Assembly (NCBI GenBank): GCA_905221605.1
Contig: CAJNDS010002067.1
Location: 27,501-55,000, forward strand
Length of the DNA: 27,500 nt
DNA from: Symbiodinium natans
Taxonomy: Eukaryota; Sar; Dinophyceae; Suessiales; Symbiodiniaceae
Direction: 5' to 3'
Every line of letters starts with the position of its first letter. Positions within the stretch are counted from its first letter, which is position 1. The notes below the pieces were generated by a model, which made no database searches, was not told the DNA's origin, and worked only from the letters and a program-made list of their open reading frames with translations. This document shows positions 15,901 through 23,506 of this stretch, one piece after another. Both the position numbers and the translations under genes were made by a program.

Positions 15901-16185
15901 TAAAACCCTAAACCCTAAATCCTAAACCCCAAGCCCTACATTCCTCGGAGAATGCCAGGGCTGCTAGTCGTTTTTGGTGAGCTTCAGCCCACAAAGTTGG
16001 GGTTTCAGGTGTAGGGCTTAGAGTTTAGGAAACGAAGGGTTTAGGGCTTAGGGGTTTAGTGGTTTAGGGATTTAGGGTTTCTAGGTCCAAGAGCAACCTA
16101 GAAATGACCAGGCACACGCTCTTGATACAAAAAGGCAGATTAAAGGTTTAGGGTGTAATTAAGGTAAAGGGTTGTGCAGGCTACT
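15901..16185. repeat. Short decayed arrays in both orientations
   Basis: CCCTAAA type at 15903-15940; TTTAGGG type at 16010-16083 and 16143-16170. Confidence 0.7.
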
Positions 16186-16415
16186 TTGGCTTAGGGAGGG
16201 ACAGGGATGCAAGTTACGAATCACGACGCGAAGCGCAGACTGAAACGGCACTCAGATCCCGCGCAATCTAGCTCAGTATGTACAGCAGCTTCTGTACCGT
16301 CTGTACTCAGAAGCACATAAAGAGCAACAATTCGGAATCGAGAGGTAGATTCGGCACATGAGAGATGTAGGTATGGAGCCTATGCAGTCATGACATTCTC
16401 TAGCTTTCGGGCTCT
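16186..16415. other. Array-free spacer with a short open frame
   Basis: A plus-strand frame of about 30 codons between two stops near 16245 and 16354 includes LAQYVQQLLYRLYSEAHKEQ. It looks protein-like but is very short; no family recognised. Confidence 0.2.
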
Positions 16416-16432
16416 CCCCCCCCCCCCCCCCC
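16416..16432. repeat. Poly(C) run of 17
   Basis: Homopolymer next to an open frame that starts at 16437. Confidence 0.95.
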
Positions 16433-16436
16433 GCGT

Positions 16437-16685
16437 GTGGCTGTAGTTGTCGAACCTCTGACGGCAGATTTCATTCATACCCTACACCCCGAAAACTCCC
16501 AAACCCTAACAGGCCCTAACACTGCGCCCCTAAACCAAAAAAACCCTAAGACCTGCACCCTAAGCCCTGCTCCCCAAGCCTACAATCGAAAACCCCAAAG
16601 CGAATCCCTAGAACGTGAAAACCCTGAAAGGCCTCAAAGCTTGGCTTGCGTACTTGCAGAGCTCGAAAACCTGAAGACAACCTAA
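16437..16685 (+). other. 82-codon open frame through decayed C-rich repeat
   Basis: Open from the ATG-like start region to TAA at 16683. The middle (PLNQKNPKTCTLSP) is decayed CCCTAAA sequence. The end (ERPQSLACVLAELENLKTT) looks protein-like. Probably two scraps joined by a repeat that has lost its stop codons. Confidence 0.25.
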
Positions 16686-16799
16686 GCCCTATAAACCCTG
16701 AACCCCAAACCCAGAAACTTACAAACCCTTAAAAGCCACGAACTGCGTGGCCGCACCCTCCCTCAGCCGTACCGGGCCTGAGACGTTCTGGATTGCAGG

Positions 16800-17180
16800 C
16801 AGGTTTTGGGTTTAGGGTTTAGTGCTTTTCAGGTTTACAGGGTTAGGGTTTAAGGTTTAGGGCTCGTAAGGTTAAGGTCTTAGGGTTTAGGGTTTGCGCG
16901 GTTTAAGGATACGGTTTGTAAGCCTCAGAGGGTTCGAGGGTTTCGGGTTTAAGCTTTAGGGATAGTAAGGCTACGGCTTGATGAGGTTGAAGGGTTTAGG
17001 GTTTAGGGTTTAGGGTTTAGGGTTTAGGGTTTAGGGTTTAGGGTTTAGGGTTTAGGGTACTAAGGCCCAGGGTTTCGAAGGTTCAAGGTTTAGGAATTTA
17101 GAGTCGAGGGTTTAGGGCTTCAAAGGTTTAGGGCTGCTAAAGGGCTTAAGGTTTTAGGGTGTCCCAGGTTTATAGGGTTT
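16800..17180 (+). repeat. Large decayed TTTAGGG tract with a fresh 10-unit core
   Basis: Diverged G-strand units extend for about 380 bp. 16989-17058 contains ten perfect TTTAGGG units, suggesting recent re-expansion inside old telomere-like DNA. Confidence 0.9.
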
Positions 17181-17199
17181 ATGAAGTGTTCGAAGCTGA

Positions 17200-17322
17200 G
17201 GTCTCAGGGTTCACGGATCTTGGAGCTTCGCGACATCTTCCGCACTGTGCCGGTTCGTATTCACCGCACCATGCCGGTTCTCGTCATGAGTATGGCTCTG
17301 TGACGAACATGACTCTACAAAT
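17200..17322 (+). other. Unique spacer with short internal repeat
   Basis: TGCCGGTTC occurs twice (about 17247 and 17273). A plus-strand frame (LELRDIFRTVPVRIHRTMPV) ends at TGA near 17302. Unrecognised. Confidence 0.25.
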
Positions 17323-17410
17323 CCCTAAGCCCTAAGCCCTAAGCCCTAAGCCCTAAGCCCTAAGCCCTAAGCCCTAAGCCCTAAGCCCTAAGCCCTAAGC
17401 CCTAAGCCCT
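17323..17410 (-). repeat. Homogeneous CCCTAAG array, 12 perfect units
   Basis: Twelve uninterrupted CCCTAAG heptamers plus CCCT, with no canonical unit mixed in. It must have arisen by amplification of one variant unit, because telomerase using the canonical template would not make it. Confidence 0.98.
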
Positions 17411-17636
17411 TTCGCTTTCGTCCGAGGAAAGAGGGGAAATGACCTGATGCCGTACTCCCTGGTTTCCGAGACCTGACAACCACAAAATCTTTCAGGAAGT
17501 GCTCTAAAGGCCATGCATTACACCGTACAGAACCAAAGGGTTTAGGGTCGGGTTTAGGGTTTGGGGTATATACTTGGGCCTGAGAGTCGTTCCGAAAAAG
17601 TAGCCCCTTTGAGCCCAAGAATTTGTAGAGGCACAT
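17411..17636 (-). other. Open frame split in-frame by a telomeric insert
   Basis: An 82-codon minus-strand frame (17636 to 17388). The first part (YKFLGSKGLLFRNDSQAQVY) and last part (CNAWPLEHFLKDFVVVRS) look protein-like, and the middle (PNPKPDPKP) is read from TTTAGGG-type units at about 17536-17570. No recognised family. Either a gene fragment with an inserted repeat or chance. Confidence 0.3.
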
Positions 17637-17680
17637 GGGTCTTCAATAGGCAAGCAAGAGAATGTCGAGAGTGTCCAGAA

Positions 17681-17745
17681 TCCCTAAACCCTAAACCCTA
17701 AACCCTAAACCCAAACCCTAAACCCAAAACCCTAAAACACCCACG
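17681..17745 (-). repeat. Interstitial telomeric array, CCCTAAA
   Basis: About eight units, some shortened to CCCAAA. Confidence 0.9.
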
Positions 17746-17769
17746 ATCCCTTCCGAGGATGGCGATTCA

Positions 17770-17786
17770 AAACCCTATTAGGGTTT
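17770..17786. repeat. Telomeric palindrome AAACCCTATTAGGGTTT
   Basis: A divergent (C-strand then G-strand) junction with a single central base between the two half-units. Confidence 0.9.
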
Positions 17787-17926
17787 AGGTTTCAGGGTTG
17801 AGGGCTCTGAGCCCTAGACCCTGTACCCGAAAACTCCTTACAACCCCTACTATGCACCAATGAAACCTGAGCTCCAGAGTCTACAGATCGTCATCAGACC
17901 CGCAACTGTAGACACTGAAAGCAATA

Positions 17927-18320
17927 ATGTCGTATCCTGATTAGTCTGGACCCCTCCAATAATGAAAAGTTTTCCAAAAATTATTCAGGAGACCAAAATT
18001 CGATTGCCCCCCCACAATAAAGTAAAGTTTTTCGGGCATGGGTTTTGGAAGAGAGAAAAAAAGAGAACAAGATGATGAAAGAAAAGAGCAAAAGAAGCGA
18101 GCATCCGCCTCCACAGCCTCCTTCGCTGAGGCAAGCTTGTTTGTCAGGAAGAGGAGAGGGAAGAGGAGCGAAGAGGAAATGAAGAGGAGCGGGTGGGGGG
18201 GGCCCGGGGCCGAAAATTAGTTTGGGGGGGTCCCTTTTTTTGGTGACACTATTGCGGGGGTGGATTTAGTTTGGGGGGGGGGGGGCGGGCCCCCCCCCCA
18301 CACTAATCAGGATACCACAT
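17927..18320. mobile_element. Inverted-repeat element S, 394 bp, TA target
   Basis: Terminal inverted repeats ATGTCGTATCCTGATTAGT / ACTAATCAGGATACCACAT match at 18 of 19 positions, with TA flanking both ends (17925-17926, 18321-18322), as in Tc1/mariner-type or Stowaway-like elements. The interior has a purine-rich stretch (18050-18200), runs of G and C near both ends, and only a basic 60-codon frame (18038-18220). No transposase is present, so it is non-autonomous. Confidence 0.85.
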
Positions 18321-18353
18321 TAAACCTGACATAAATTTCATAAACTTTCTGTA

Positions 18354-18565
18354 CCCTTAACCCTAAACCCTAAACCGTAAACCCTAAACCCTAAACCCTA
18401 AACTTCCTTAGAGGAACCTGGTACCCTGGCTCTGGGACCCAGTGCGCCCAGGAGGAAGCCACCTGCAAAGCCGCCTGAGAGGCCCGCAGTGTTCTTCTGG
18501 AGCACCTGTGGCCAGGGTTTAGGGTTTAGGGTTTAGAGTTTAGGGTTTAGGGTTTAGGGTTTGTT
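18354..18565. repeat. CCCTAAA array, unique spacer, TTTAGGG array
   Basis: C-strand units at 18354-18402 and G-strand units at 18515-18565. The spacer has an open plus-strand frame (GPSAPRRKPPAKPPERPAVF), unrecognised. Confidence 0.8.
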
Positions 18566-18797
18566 GGGTTGAGGCTTGAGGGAGGATCCAGAAAGTAGAA
18601 CCCCCAAAGTAGTACCTTCTACTACTACCGGGTCATTCTCAGGAACCTTTTAGGGGATCAACTTTTTGGCTCTTCCCAGGTGGTCTGGGATGGTGCGACT
18701 TGACACCCGATGTACCCCGAGTTCAAGTCCAAGCTCCCCCAACTTGGTTGAGGGTCAAGGGTTCAGCGTAACCCCTAAATCCTGGACCCTAAACCTG
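18566..18797. other. Spacer without a supported gene
   Basis: Includes a small hairpin (AGTAG/CTACT near 18612-18627). A T-loop-like GTTCAAGTCC at about 18721 has no matching tRNA body. Confidence 0.4.
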
Positions 18798-18875
18798 CTT
18801 AGGGTTTAGGGTTTAGGGTTTAGGGTTTAGGGTTTAGGGTTTAGGGTTTAGGGTTTAGGGTTTAGGGTTTAGGGC
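18798..18875 (+). repeat. Interstitial telomeric array, TTTAGGG, 11 units
   Basis: About eleven uninterrupted perfect units, preceded by short C-strand remnants (divergent junction near 18797). Confidence 0.98.
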
Positions 18876-18900
18876 TAAAGGATGCGGGCGCAACTGTTCC

Positions 18901-19000
18901 TCAAGACCCCACGAAGCTCCGGGCCTTCAGGCAGTTCATGTAGCCGTGGTTGAGGTCCGTCGCATCGAACTTGCCATCCTTGCGGAGTCGGACATACCTA
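18901..19000 (-). other. Protein-like open frame ending in its own stop
   Basis: On the minus strand, residues YVRLRKDGKFDATDLNHGYM and NCLKARSFVG precede a TGA at 18901-18903 that is not supplied by a telomeric unit. Upstream it merges with the array at 19001. It reads like the last exon of a gene, with a possible 3' splice site (CTATAG) just before it. Unrecognised. Confidence 0.35.
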
Positions 19001-19045
19001 TAGGGTTTAGGGTTTAGGGTTTAGGGTTTAGGGTTAGGGTTTAGG
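19001..19045 (+). repeat. Interstitial telomeric array, TTTAGGG
   Basis: About six units, one shortened to TTAGGG. Confidence 0.95.
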
Positions 19046-19146
19046 TATAGAGACCCTAAGGGTCGGTGTACCCATACAGTATATACTTGGGCCCTAAAGC
19101 GACCCTATGGGAAGCCCTTTCCAACAAGGGAGAGGTTCGGTGTGCT

Positions 19147-19221
19147 CATATATATATATATATATAACATATGTATATATATATATACACATATGTATAT
19201 ATATATATATATATGTATGTG
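19147..19221. repeat. TA-rich microsatellite
   Basis: Three (TA)n blocks separated by ACATATGTA-type interruptions. Confidence 0.95.
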
Positions 19222-19312
19222 TGGGGTATAAATTCTCCCAGCCTGTCTTGGGAGAATCAGTGCACTGGCTGCAGGATTGTGAGCGAAAACCTTTGGAAGT
19301 AATCGAAAAATC
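19216..19312 (+). other. Open frame with a perfect hairpin
   Basis: ATTCTCCCA (19232-19240) pairs with TGGGAGAAT (19249-19257), a 9-bp stem with an 8-base loop. The plus-strand frame (LGESVHWLQDCERKPLEVIE) is open into element B4. Possible exon scrap; unrecognised. Confidence 0.25.
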
Positions 19313-19409
19313 TTGGGATGTTCCCCCTTATACTAGCCGTCCTTCATTGGCATTGTACCCTAAGCCCTCAACCCTATTAAGGACTGAAGTACAAGGGGGA
19401 ACATCCCCC
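19313..19409. mobile_element. Family B element, copy B4
   Basis: TTGGGATGTTCCCCCTTATACTA at the left is mirrored by AAGGGGGAACATCCCC at the right, with inner GTCCTT/AAGGAC arms. The loop contains decayed CCCTAAG/CCCTCAA units. Confidence 0.8.
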
Positions 19410-19487
19410 TTGTAAGTCCTCAAACGGGAAGATACCAACCAATCATGAAGATACCTGTCCCTCTTCAAGCCTGCACCAGTTCCTCTA

Positions 19488-19609
19488 CAAGGAAGGGGCC
19501 CCCTTACTACACGAACTGTAGCTAAGGGACTTATAACCCAATTCAGGGTCCCTATAACCCAATTTAGGGCCCTTATAACTCTACTTACAGCTTGGGGGGC
19601 CCCACCTTG
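19488..19609 (-). mobile_element. Family A element, copy A6
   Basis: 122 bp, left end CAAGGAAGGGGCCCC after TA, right end GGGGCCCCACCTTG. Same inverted orientation as A1. The right TA is mutated. Confidence 0.85.
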
Positions 19610-19739
19610 GAGGGTCTAGGGTTTAGGCTTTTAGGGCAGGACTCCAGGGACTCTCTGCACGGCTGGAGCTCATGTGGCACATCCTCGGCTCCCTACGTTA
19701 AGGTCGCTTTTTCCCCTAAGCCCCTAACCGTGAACCCTG

Positions 19740-19835
19740 AATCCTAACCTAAACCCTAAACCCCTAAACCCCTAAACCCCTAAACCCTAAACCCTAAACC
19801 CTAAACCCTAAACCCTAAACCCTAAACCCTGAAAC
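19740..19835 (-). repeat. Interstitial telomeric array, CCCTAAA / CCCCTAAA
   Basis: About 13 units; three consecutive octamers CCCCTAAA precede perfect heptamers. Confidence 0.95.
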
Positions 19836-19847
19836 CCGAAAACTTTC

Positions 19848-20003
19848 ATGTGGGCCCTAGGACTGGACATTTCCGGCGAAAAGCAATTCAGCAGTGCCAT
19901 GGGAGCTGCAGACAAACTGGAGACTGACTCGAGCGAACTCTCACGCATGGTACGTCCATTTGGCAACGCAAGACATGCAACATCTGCACATCAACAGGTT
20001 TAG
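19848..20003 (+). other. ATG-initiated 51-codon open frame between arrays
   Basis: Starts ATG at 19848 (MWALGLDISGEKQFSSAMGA), continues AADKLETDSSELSRM, and is closed by the TAG of the next telomeric unit. GTACGT after SRM could be a 5' splice site. One of the most protein-like fragments in the window, but I recognise no family. Confidence 0.35.
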
Positions 20004-20085
20004 GGTTTAGGGTTTAAGGCTTAAGGTTTTGGGTTTTGGGTTTGGGGTTTAGGGTTTGGGTTTTGGGGTTTGGGGTTTAGGGGTA
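19997..20085 (+). repeat. TTTAGGG array rich in TTTTGGG/TTTGGGG
   Basis: About 12 variant units. On the minus strand it reads as the repeated peptide NPKPQ. Confidence 0.9.
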
Positions 20086-20113
20086 TAAACAAAAACATAT
20101 ACATAAATAAATA

Positions 20114-20138
20114 TCTATATATATATATATATATATTT
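20114..20138. repeat. (TA)n microsatellite
   Basis: Uninterrupted TA dinucleotides. Confidence 0.9.
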
Positions 20139-20246
20139 CTACAGATGTACTCTCCACAGTGAGTCTGCGGTGACCAAACCCCGCCCCGGCCCCCCCCCCA
20201 TGTCCTTGTTGAGGTCAAGCGCGGTCATCAGATCTTTCCTTGTGCG

Positions 20247-20408
20247 GTTGAGGGTTTGGGGTTGAGGGTTTAGGGTTTAGGGCTAGGGTCTAGGGTTTAG
20301 GGTTTAGGGTTTAGGGTCTAGGGTCTAGGGTTTAGGGTTTAGGGTTTAGGGTTTAGTGTTTAGGGTTTAGGGTTTAGGGTTTAGTGTTTAGGGTTTAGGG
20401 TTTAGGGA
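20247..20408 (+). repeat. Longest TTTAGGG tract, about 23 units
   Basis: Contains TCTAGGG pairs and two TTTAGTG units spaced at a regular five-unit interval, suggesting duplication of a higher-order block. Confidence 0.95.
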
Positions 20409-20785
20409 GCTTTGGTGCTTCGGGCGAGGGTGATGGGCAAAATCATGTAGTTCAAAGTTAATCCCCTTTAAGACATGTTCGGTACCAGGACTTGATATCA
20501 CGAGTGTCCTTCAAAGGGGCCCTCATTTAAAAGAAGTCCCATTTTAGCTTAGCGTATCAGTGTTTGAAAGGGGCCGCGTGGACAGCGGCAAACTTTACAA
20601 GCTCCAACGGTGGGACAGCTTCGCTTGGGGTTTCGGGTTTCGGTGGATTTAGGGTGTAGGGTTTCGGGTTTTGGGGTTCAGCGTTTAGGGTTTACCCTAT
20701 AAGGCTCTCGGGCCCTCAACACCCCCGGAATTCAAACCCCAGACCCCTCCCCAGGAGGTACCAGTCCCTCTGTAGGACGGTCCTT
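20409..20785. other. Spacer with open frame and decayed repeats
   Basis: A plus-strand frame near 20545-20640 (VFERGRVDSGKLYKLQRWDS) starts after TAG and runs into TTTCGGG-type units. Loose inverted ends (CCCCTTTAAG near 20463, TTTGAAAGGGG near 20563) hint at another decayed element. Neither is certain. Confidence 0.25.
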
Positions 20786-20862
20786 GTTAGGGTTTAGGGT
20801 TTAGGGTTACTGTTGAGGGTTGAGGGTTTAGGGTTGACGGTTTAGGGTTTAGGGTTTAGGGC
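20786..20862 (+). repeat. Degenerate TTTAGGG array
   Basis: About 11 units with TTGAGGG variants. Confidence 0.85.
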
Positions 20863-20937
20863 TTACGGGCCAACCCTTCGCCTGCAACCTCTCTGGACCA
20901 GACCTTGTTCCCTGCTGCTCTCTGTAACTATGCGGGG

Positions 20938-20995
20938 GTTCCGAAAATCGGGGTACCCTTTTTTGGTTTTAGTTTTTTTTTTTGTTTTCCTTTTT

Positions 20996-21042
<47 letters not shown>

Positions 21043-21107
21043 ATCCCTTTTAAGAGGATTCTGTTCTACTTGGGGAATAAACGGGATACCCCTGTTTTGG
21101 GAAATAC
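20938..21107. mobile_element. Possible inverted-repeat element G with poly(T)-poly(G) interior
   Basis: The left end GTTCCGAAAATCGGGGTACCC and right end (reverse complement ATTTCCCAAAACAGGGGTATCCC) are imperfect inverted repeats. The interior is T-rich (20961-21005), then 36 G (21006-21041). No clear TA duplication. Confidence 0.5.
21006..21041 (+). repeat. Poly(G) run of 36
   Basis: The longest homopolymer in the window, preceded by a T-rich tract. Exact length is likely uncertain because of sequencing error. Confidence 0.9.
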
Positions 21108-21130
21108 CCATGTACAAAACTATCTCTATA

Positions 21131-21243
21131 CAGTAAACCCCAGAAAGTCGGGCCATGGTTTAAGGATGAGTAGAGCCGGGACTCCTTTCAGCATACCTTT
21201 TGGGCATGGGGGTCAGGATGTTCCAACGTTTTAGGGTTTACTG
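21131..21243. mobile_element. Inverted-repeat element F
   Basis: Perfect inverted ends TATACAGTAAACCC / GGGTTTACTGTATA, including TATA on each side (21127-21130 and 21244-21247). 113 bp, non-coding, only about 23 bp from element G. Confidence 0.8.
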
Positions 21244-21262
21244 TATACCCAGGGTCCCTCGC

Positions 21263-21400
21263 CCTAAACCCCAAACCCCAAACCCTAAACCTAAAAGCCC
21301 AGGGAAACTGAGCATCAGGCTCAGCTTTCTCCCAGTTCCTGGGTTGAACGTTAGTGGCTTCGGGATTTGGGTTTAGGGTTTAGGGTTTAGGGTTTGGGTG
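21263..21400. repeat. Short CCCTAAA and TTTAGGG arrays
   Basis: C-strand at 21263-21290 and G-strand at 21368-21400 around about 75 bp of unique sequence. Confidence 0.85.
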
Positions 21401-21424
21401 CGACGAAGAGATATCAATATTGCA

Positions 21425-21570
21425 TATGAAGAGAAAGACAGAAGGAGAGGGAGAGGGAGAGGGAGAGAGAGAGAGCGAGAGTGAGAGAGAATGAGATAAC
21501 GAGAGAAAGAGACACATTAAGAAAGACAGAAAGAAACAAACGACAAAAAAAAGACAAAGGGAGATTCCAG
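21425..21570 (+). repeat. Purine-rich GA/GGGAGA tract
   Basis: Nearly all A/G on the plus strand with GAGAGGGAGAGGGAGA units. The serine/proline/leucine-rich minus-strand frames here are artefacts of it. Confidence 0.9.
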
Positions 21571-21584
21571 CCATGAAAACCTAT

Positions 21585-21650
21585 GTATATATATATATAT
21601 ATACATTGATTAATGTTGATAGCTATTTGCGTGTATATGTATATACACAC
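21585..21650. repeat. TA-rich microsatellite
   Basis: (TA)n at 21585-21603 and a second TATATGTATATAC block near 21633. Confidence 0.85.
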
Positions 21651-21928
21651 TACACATGCATTCGCAGGCTTATTGATCTTGATGTATGTTATTAATCTAC
21701 TTGTTGCGATTGTTTGGCTTATCGGCCTTTTGCATTTTAGTCACTTGTTGAAGCATCTATTGAGACTGTGATTGCAACTACGTTTCTGAGTTGGGTTGCG
21801 AGTTAAGTGTTGTTTGTTTATTTGCTTGCGCTACTGCATCGGCATGTGATGTTCTTGGATTCTTAATGGCCATAGTGCGAATGTACTTGTTTTGGGGCTT
21901 ACTGGTTCTTCGTAGGGAATGGAGCAAT
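21651..21928. other. Array-free T-rich spacer
   Basis: About 280 bp without telomeric units, unusually T-rich on the plus strand (TTGTT, TTTGCTTG motifs). No open frame stands out. Its composition differs from all neighbouring spacers. Confidence 0.4.
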
Positions 21929-21930
21929 TA

Positions 21931-22014
21931 GGTACCTCGTAGAATCCCTTAAAGGGCTTATATGGGGGGCTGTAGAACCCCTTGTAGGGTTTACATAGGC
22001 GGATAGAAGGTACC
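21931..22014. mobile_element. Possible small inverted-repeat element J
   Basis: TTAGGTACCT and AGGTACCTAA mark the ends, with TA at 21929-21930 and 22015-22016. 84 bp. The arms beyond the first ten bases match only partly. Confidence 0.5.
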
Positions 22015-22024
22015 TAAAGTACAA

Positions 22025-22105
22025 CCCTAAACCGAAACCCTAAACCCTAAACCCTAAACCCTAAACCCTAAACCCTAAACCCTAAACCCTAAACCCTGAA
22101 CCCTA
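22025..22105 (-). repeat. Interstitial telomeric array, CCCTAAA
   Basis: About 11 units, nine of them perfect. Confidence 0.98.
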
Positions 22106-22268
22106 ATTCTTGAGTGGAGGGCGGGGAGTGGGGTCCGTGGAGGTTTTAGGGTTTCGGGTTCAGGGTTGTGGAGGGGGACATCCTCAGACTTTTGGTTGTA
22201 GAGCCCAAAGATGTTGAAGACCCAGGGTTTAGGGTTTAGGGTTTAGGGTTTAGGGTTTAGGGTTTAGG
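22106..22268 (+). repeat. Unique spacer then TTTAGGG array
   Basis: The spacer has an open plus-strand frame with DILRLLVVEPKDVEDPG, closed by the array (22224-22268, six units). Unrecognised. Confidence 0.6.
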
Positions 22269-22462
22269 TGCCAGAGTTTCCTAGGACCCTTGTGGTACCT
22301 TTTGAGGATTTAGGGCTTCGGGGTTACGTTGAGGTCTCGGGGGTTTGGGTTCTCAAGGACCCTTCGAAGCATCCCCATCTACTTAGCTGCATCGCGGTAT
22401 GGGGCTCCGTCCATTCCCGGATACGCAACTGCGCTGCAATCAGGGAGGGCAGGTGTACTTAA
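22268..22462 (+). other. 64-codon open frame between arrays
   Basis: ATG-like start at 22268 through LRGYVEVSGVWVLKDPSKHP and RIRNCAAIREGRC to a TAA of the next array. Partly telomere-derived at its start. Not recognised. Confidence 0.25.
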
Positions 22463-22640
22463 ACCCTAAACCCTAAACCCTAAACCCAGAACTTTTAAGG
22501 ACGACCCTTTACGTACACCCTACTCCCGACGACACCCTATCAACCCCAAACCCGAAGCAAACTTCCCAGTAGCCTAAAGTAAACCCTAAACCCTAAACCC
22601 TAACCGCTAAACCCTGAACCCTAAACCCTAAATGAACCCT
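22461..22640 (-). repeat. CCCTAAA arrays around a short spacer
   Basis: Four units at 22461-22485 and about nine at 22578-22640. Confidence 0.9.
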
Positions 22641-22649
22641 AACTAGACC

Positions 22650-22736
22650 CAGGGGTAGCGTACCCTTTTCGTGGGTTTACAGGGGCTTTTTTCAGGGAAC
22701 CTAAACCCCTTGACAAAACGAATAAGGGCCTACTCT
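22650..22736. mobile_element. Family H element, copy 2, degraded
   Basis: Shares GGGAACCTAAACCCC and a GAATAAGGG right half with the copy at 5839. Inverted arms (GTAGCGTACCCTTTTCGT against ACGAATAAGGGCCTAC) are imperfect. Ends merge into decayed repeat. Confidence 0.4.
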
Positions 22737-22737
22737 A

Positions 22738-22950
22738 AGCCCTAAAACCCAAAACCCAAAACCCAAAACCCTAAACCCTAACCCTTGGAACCTGCAGGAC
22801 CCAGAGCCGACCATGAAGGTTGGAGGATACTTTGCCGGGTTGGGGTTTAGGGTGGGTTTCTAATTGTGGGGTTTTGGGTTTAGGGAAGGGTTTAGGGTCT
22901 AGGTTCAGGGTTCAATCTTCAGCGTCTAGGGTTTAGGGTTTAGGGGGTTC
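22738..22950. repeat. CCCAAAA/CCCTAAA array, spacer, degenerate TTTAGGG
   Basis: Three CCCAAAA units open the first block. The spacer (22788-22838) has a short open frame only. Confidence 0.75.
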
Positions 22951-22966
22951 AGGATAGAGGGACAAC

Positions 22967-23047
22967 ATGGAGAGATTTAAGGGTGATCTGGAAACTTATC
23001 TTCAGGTGGGAGCAGTTAAGGTAGTCTGGCATGGGGGCTACCCTTAA
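22967..23047 (+). other. ATG-initiated 26-codon open frame
   Basis: MERFKGDLETYLQVGAVKVV, then WHGGYP and a TAA at 23045-23047 not supplied by telomeric repeat; an upstream in-frame TAG lies at about 22955. Very short, protein-like, unrecognised. Confidence 0.2.
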
Positions 23048-23085
23048 GCCTTATTATGGCAACTTCATGTCAGTTCCTTAACAAG

Positions 23086-23190
23086 AACCTCAACCCAAAA
23101 CCCTAAAACCTTAAGTCCTAAATCCCTAAAAGCCTAACACCAAAAAAACAAAAAAACACACCAAAAGGCCCTCAAACCCTAAACCCAGAT
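23086..23190 (-). repeat. Decayed CCCTAAA tract passing into A/C-only sequence
   Basis: Almost free of G on the plus strand; similar strand-biased sequence recurs at 27005-27161. Confidence 0.7.
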
Positions 23191-23232
23191 ACTACTCTTA
23201 ACGGCCGTCAAGCCCTAAACCCAGATACTACT
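23181..23232. repeat. Direct duplication ending in a telomeric half-unit
   Basis: CCCTAAACCCAGATACTACTCT occurs twice, 34 bp apart: a local tandem duplication anchored on a telomeric fragment. Confidence 0.85.
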
Positions 23233-23300
23233 CTGCTGACGGCAGGCACGGTGATGTAGCCCCCGTAAGCGAGAGCCTGATCTGCTGGTGGGGGCTGGCT
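23208..23300 (-). other. Protein-like open frame on the minus strand
   Basis: Includes PPADQALAYGGYITVPAVSR, closed by TGA at 23208-23210. No start codon and no recognised family; may be an exon scrap. Confidence 0.3.
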
Positions 23301-23375
23301 GGTTTGGGGTTTAGGGCTTAGGGTTTAGGGTTTAGGGTTTCGGGCTTAGGGCTTAGGGCTTAGGGTTTAGGGTTT
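23300..23375 (+). repeat. TTTAGGG/CTTAGGG array
   Basis: Nine to ten units with four CTTAGGG variants, followed after a few bases by CCCTAAG (convergent). Confidence 0.9.
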
Positions 23376-23506
23376 CGGTCTTAACCCTAAGCCGCCTAAA
23401 CATTCAAGAGCTCCCCAAGCCCCTAAAACCGGGAGGTTGGACCTGTTCAGAAAGCTGGCCAAGACTGCAAAAGCTGAGAGGTTTGGGGCGTAGGGTTTAG
23501 GGTTTA

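Noticed and set aside
17323-17410. CRISPR-like regular repeat
   Set aside because: The repeats are contiguous heptamers without spacers, and the genome is eukaryotic. Spacer-repeat alternation elsewhere is irregular and in both orientations.
17596-17620. Second spliced-leader-like site (GTAGCC...GAGCCCAAG)
   Set aside because: Only about 15 of 20 positions agree and no downstream frame follows. It also shows how weak matches arise by chance, which tempers the call at 9533.
18038-18220. Basic 60-codon frame as a DNA-binding protein of element S
   Set aside because: The sequence is purine-rich (AAG, GAG, AGG codons) inside a non-autonomous element and has no recognisable fold. Composition alone explains the lysine, arginine and glutamate content.
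18700-18760. tRNA gene suggested by GTTCAAGTCC
   Set aside because: No acceptor stem, D-arm or anticodon arm can be paired at the proper distances.
21380-21650. Serine/leucine-rich minus-strand frames as signal-peptide proteins
   Set aside because: They are translation of the GA-rich tract and the adjoining TA microsatellite.
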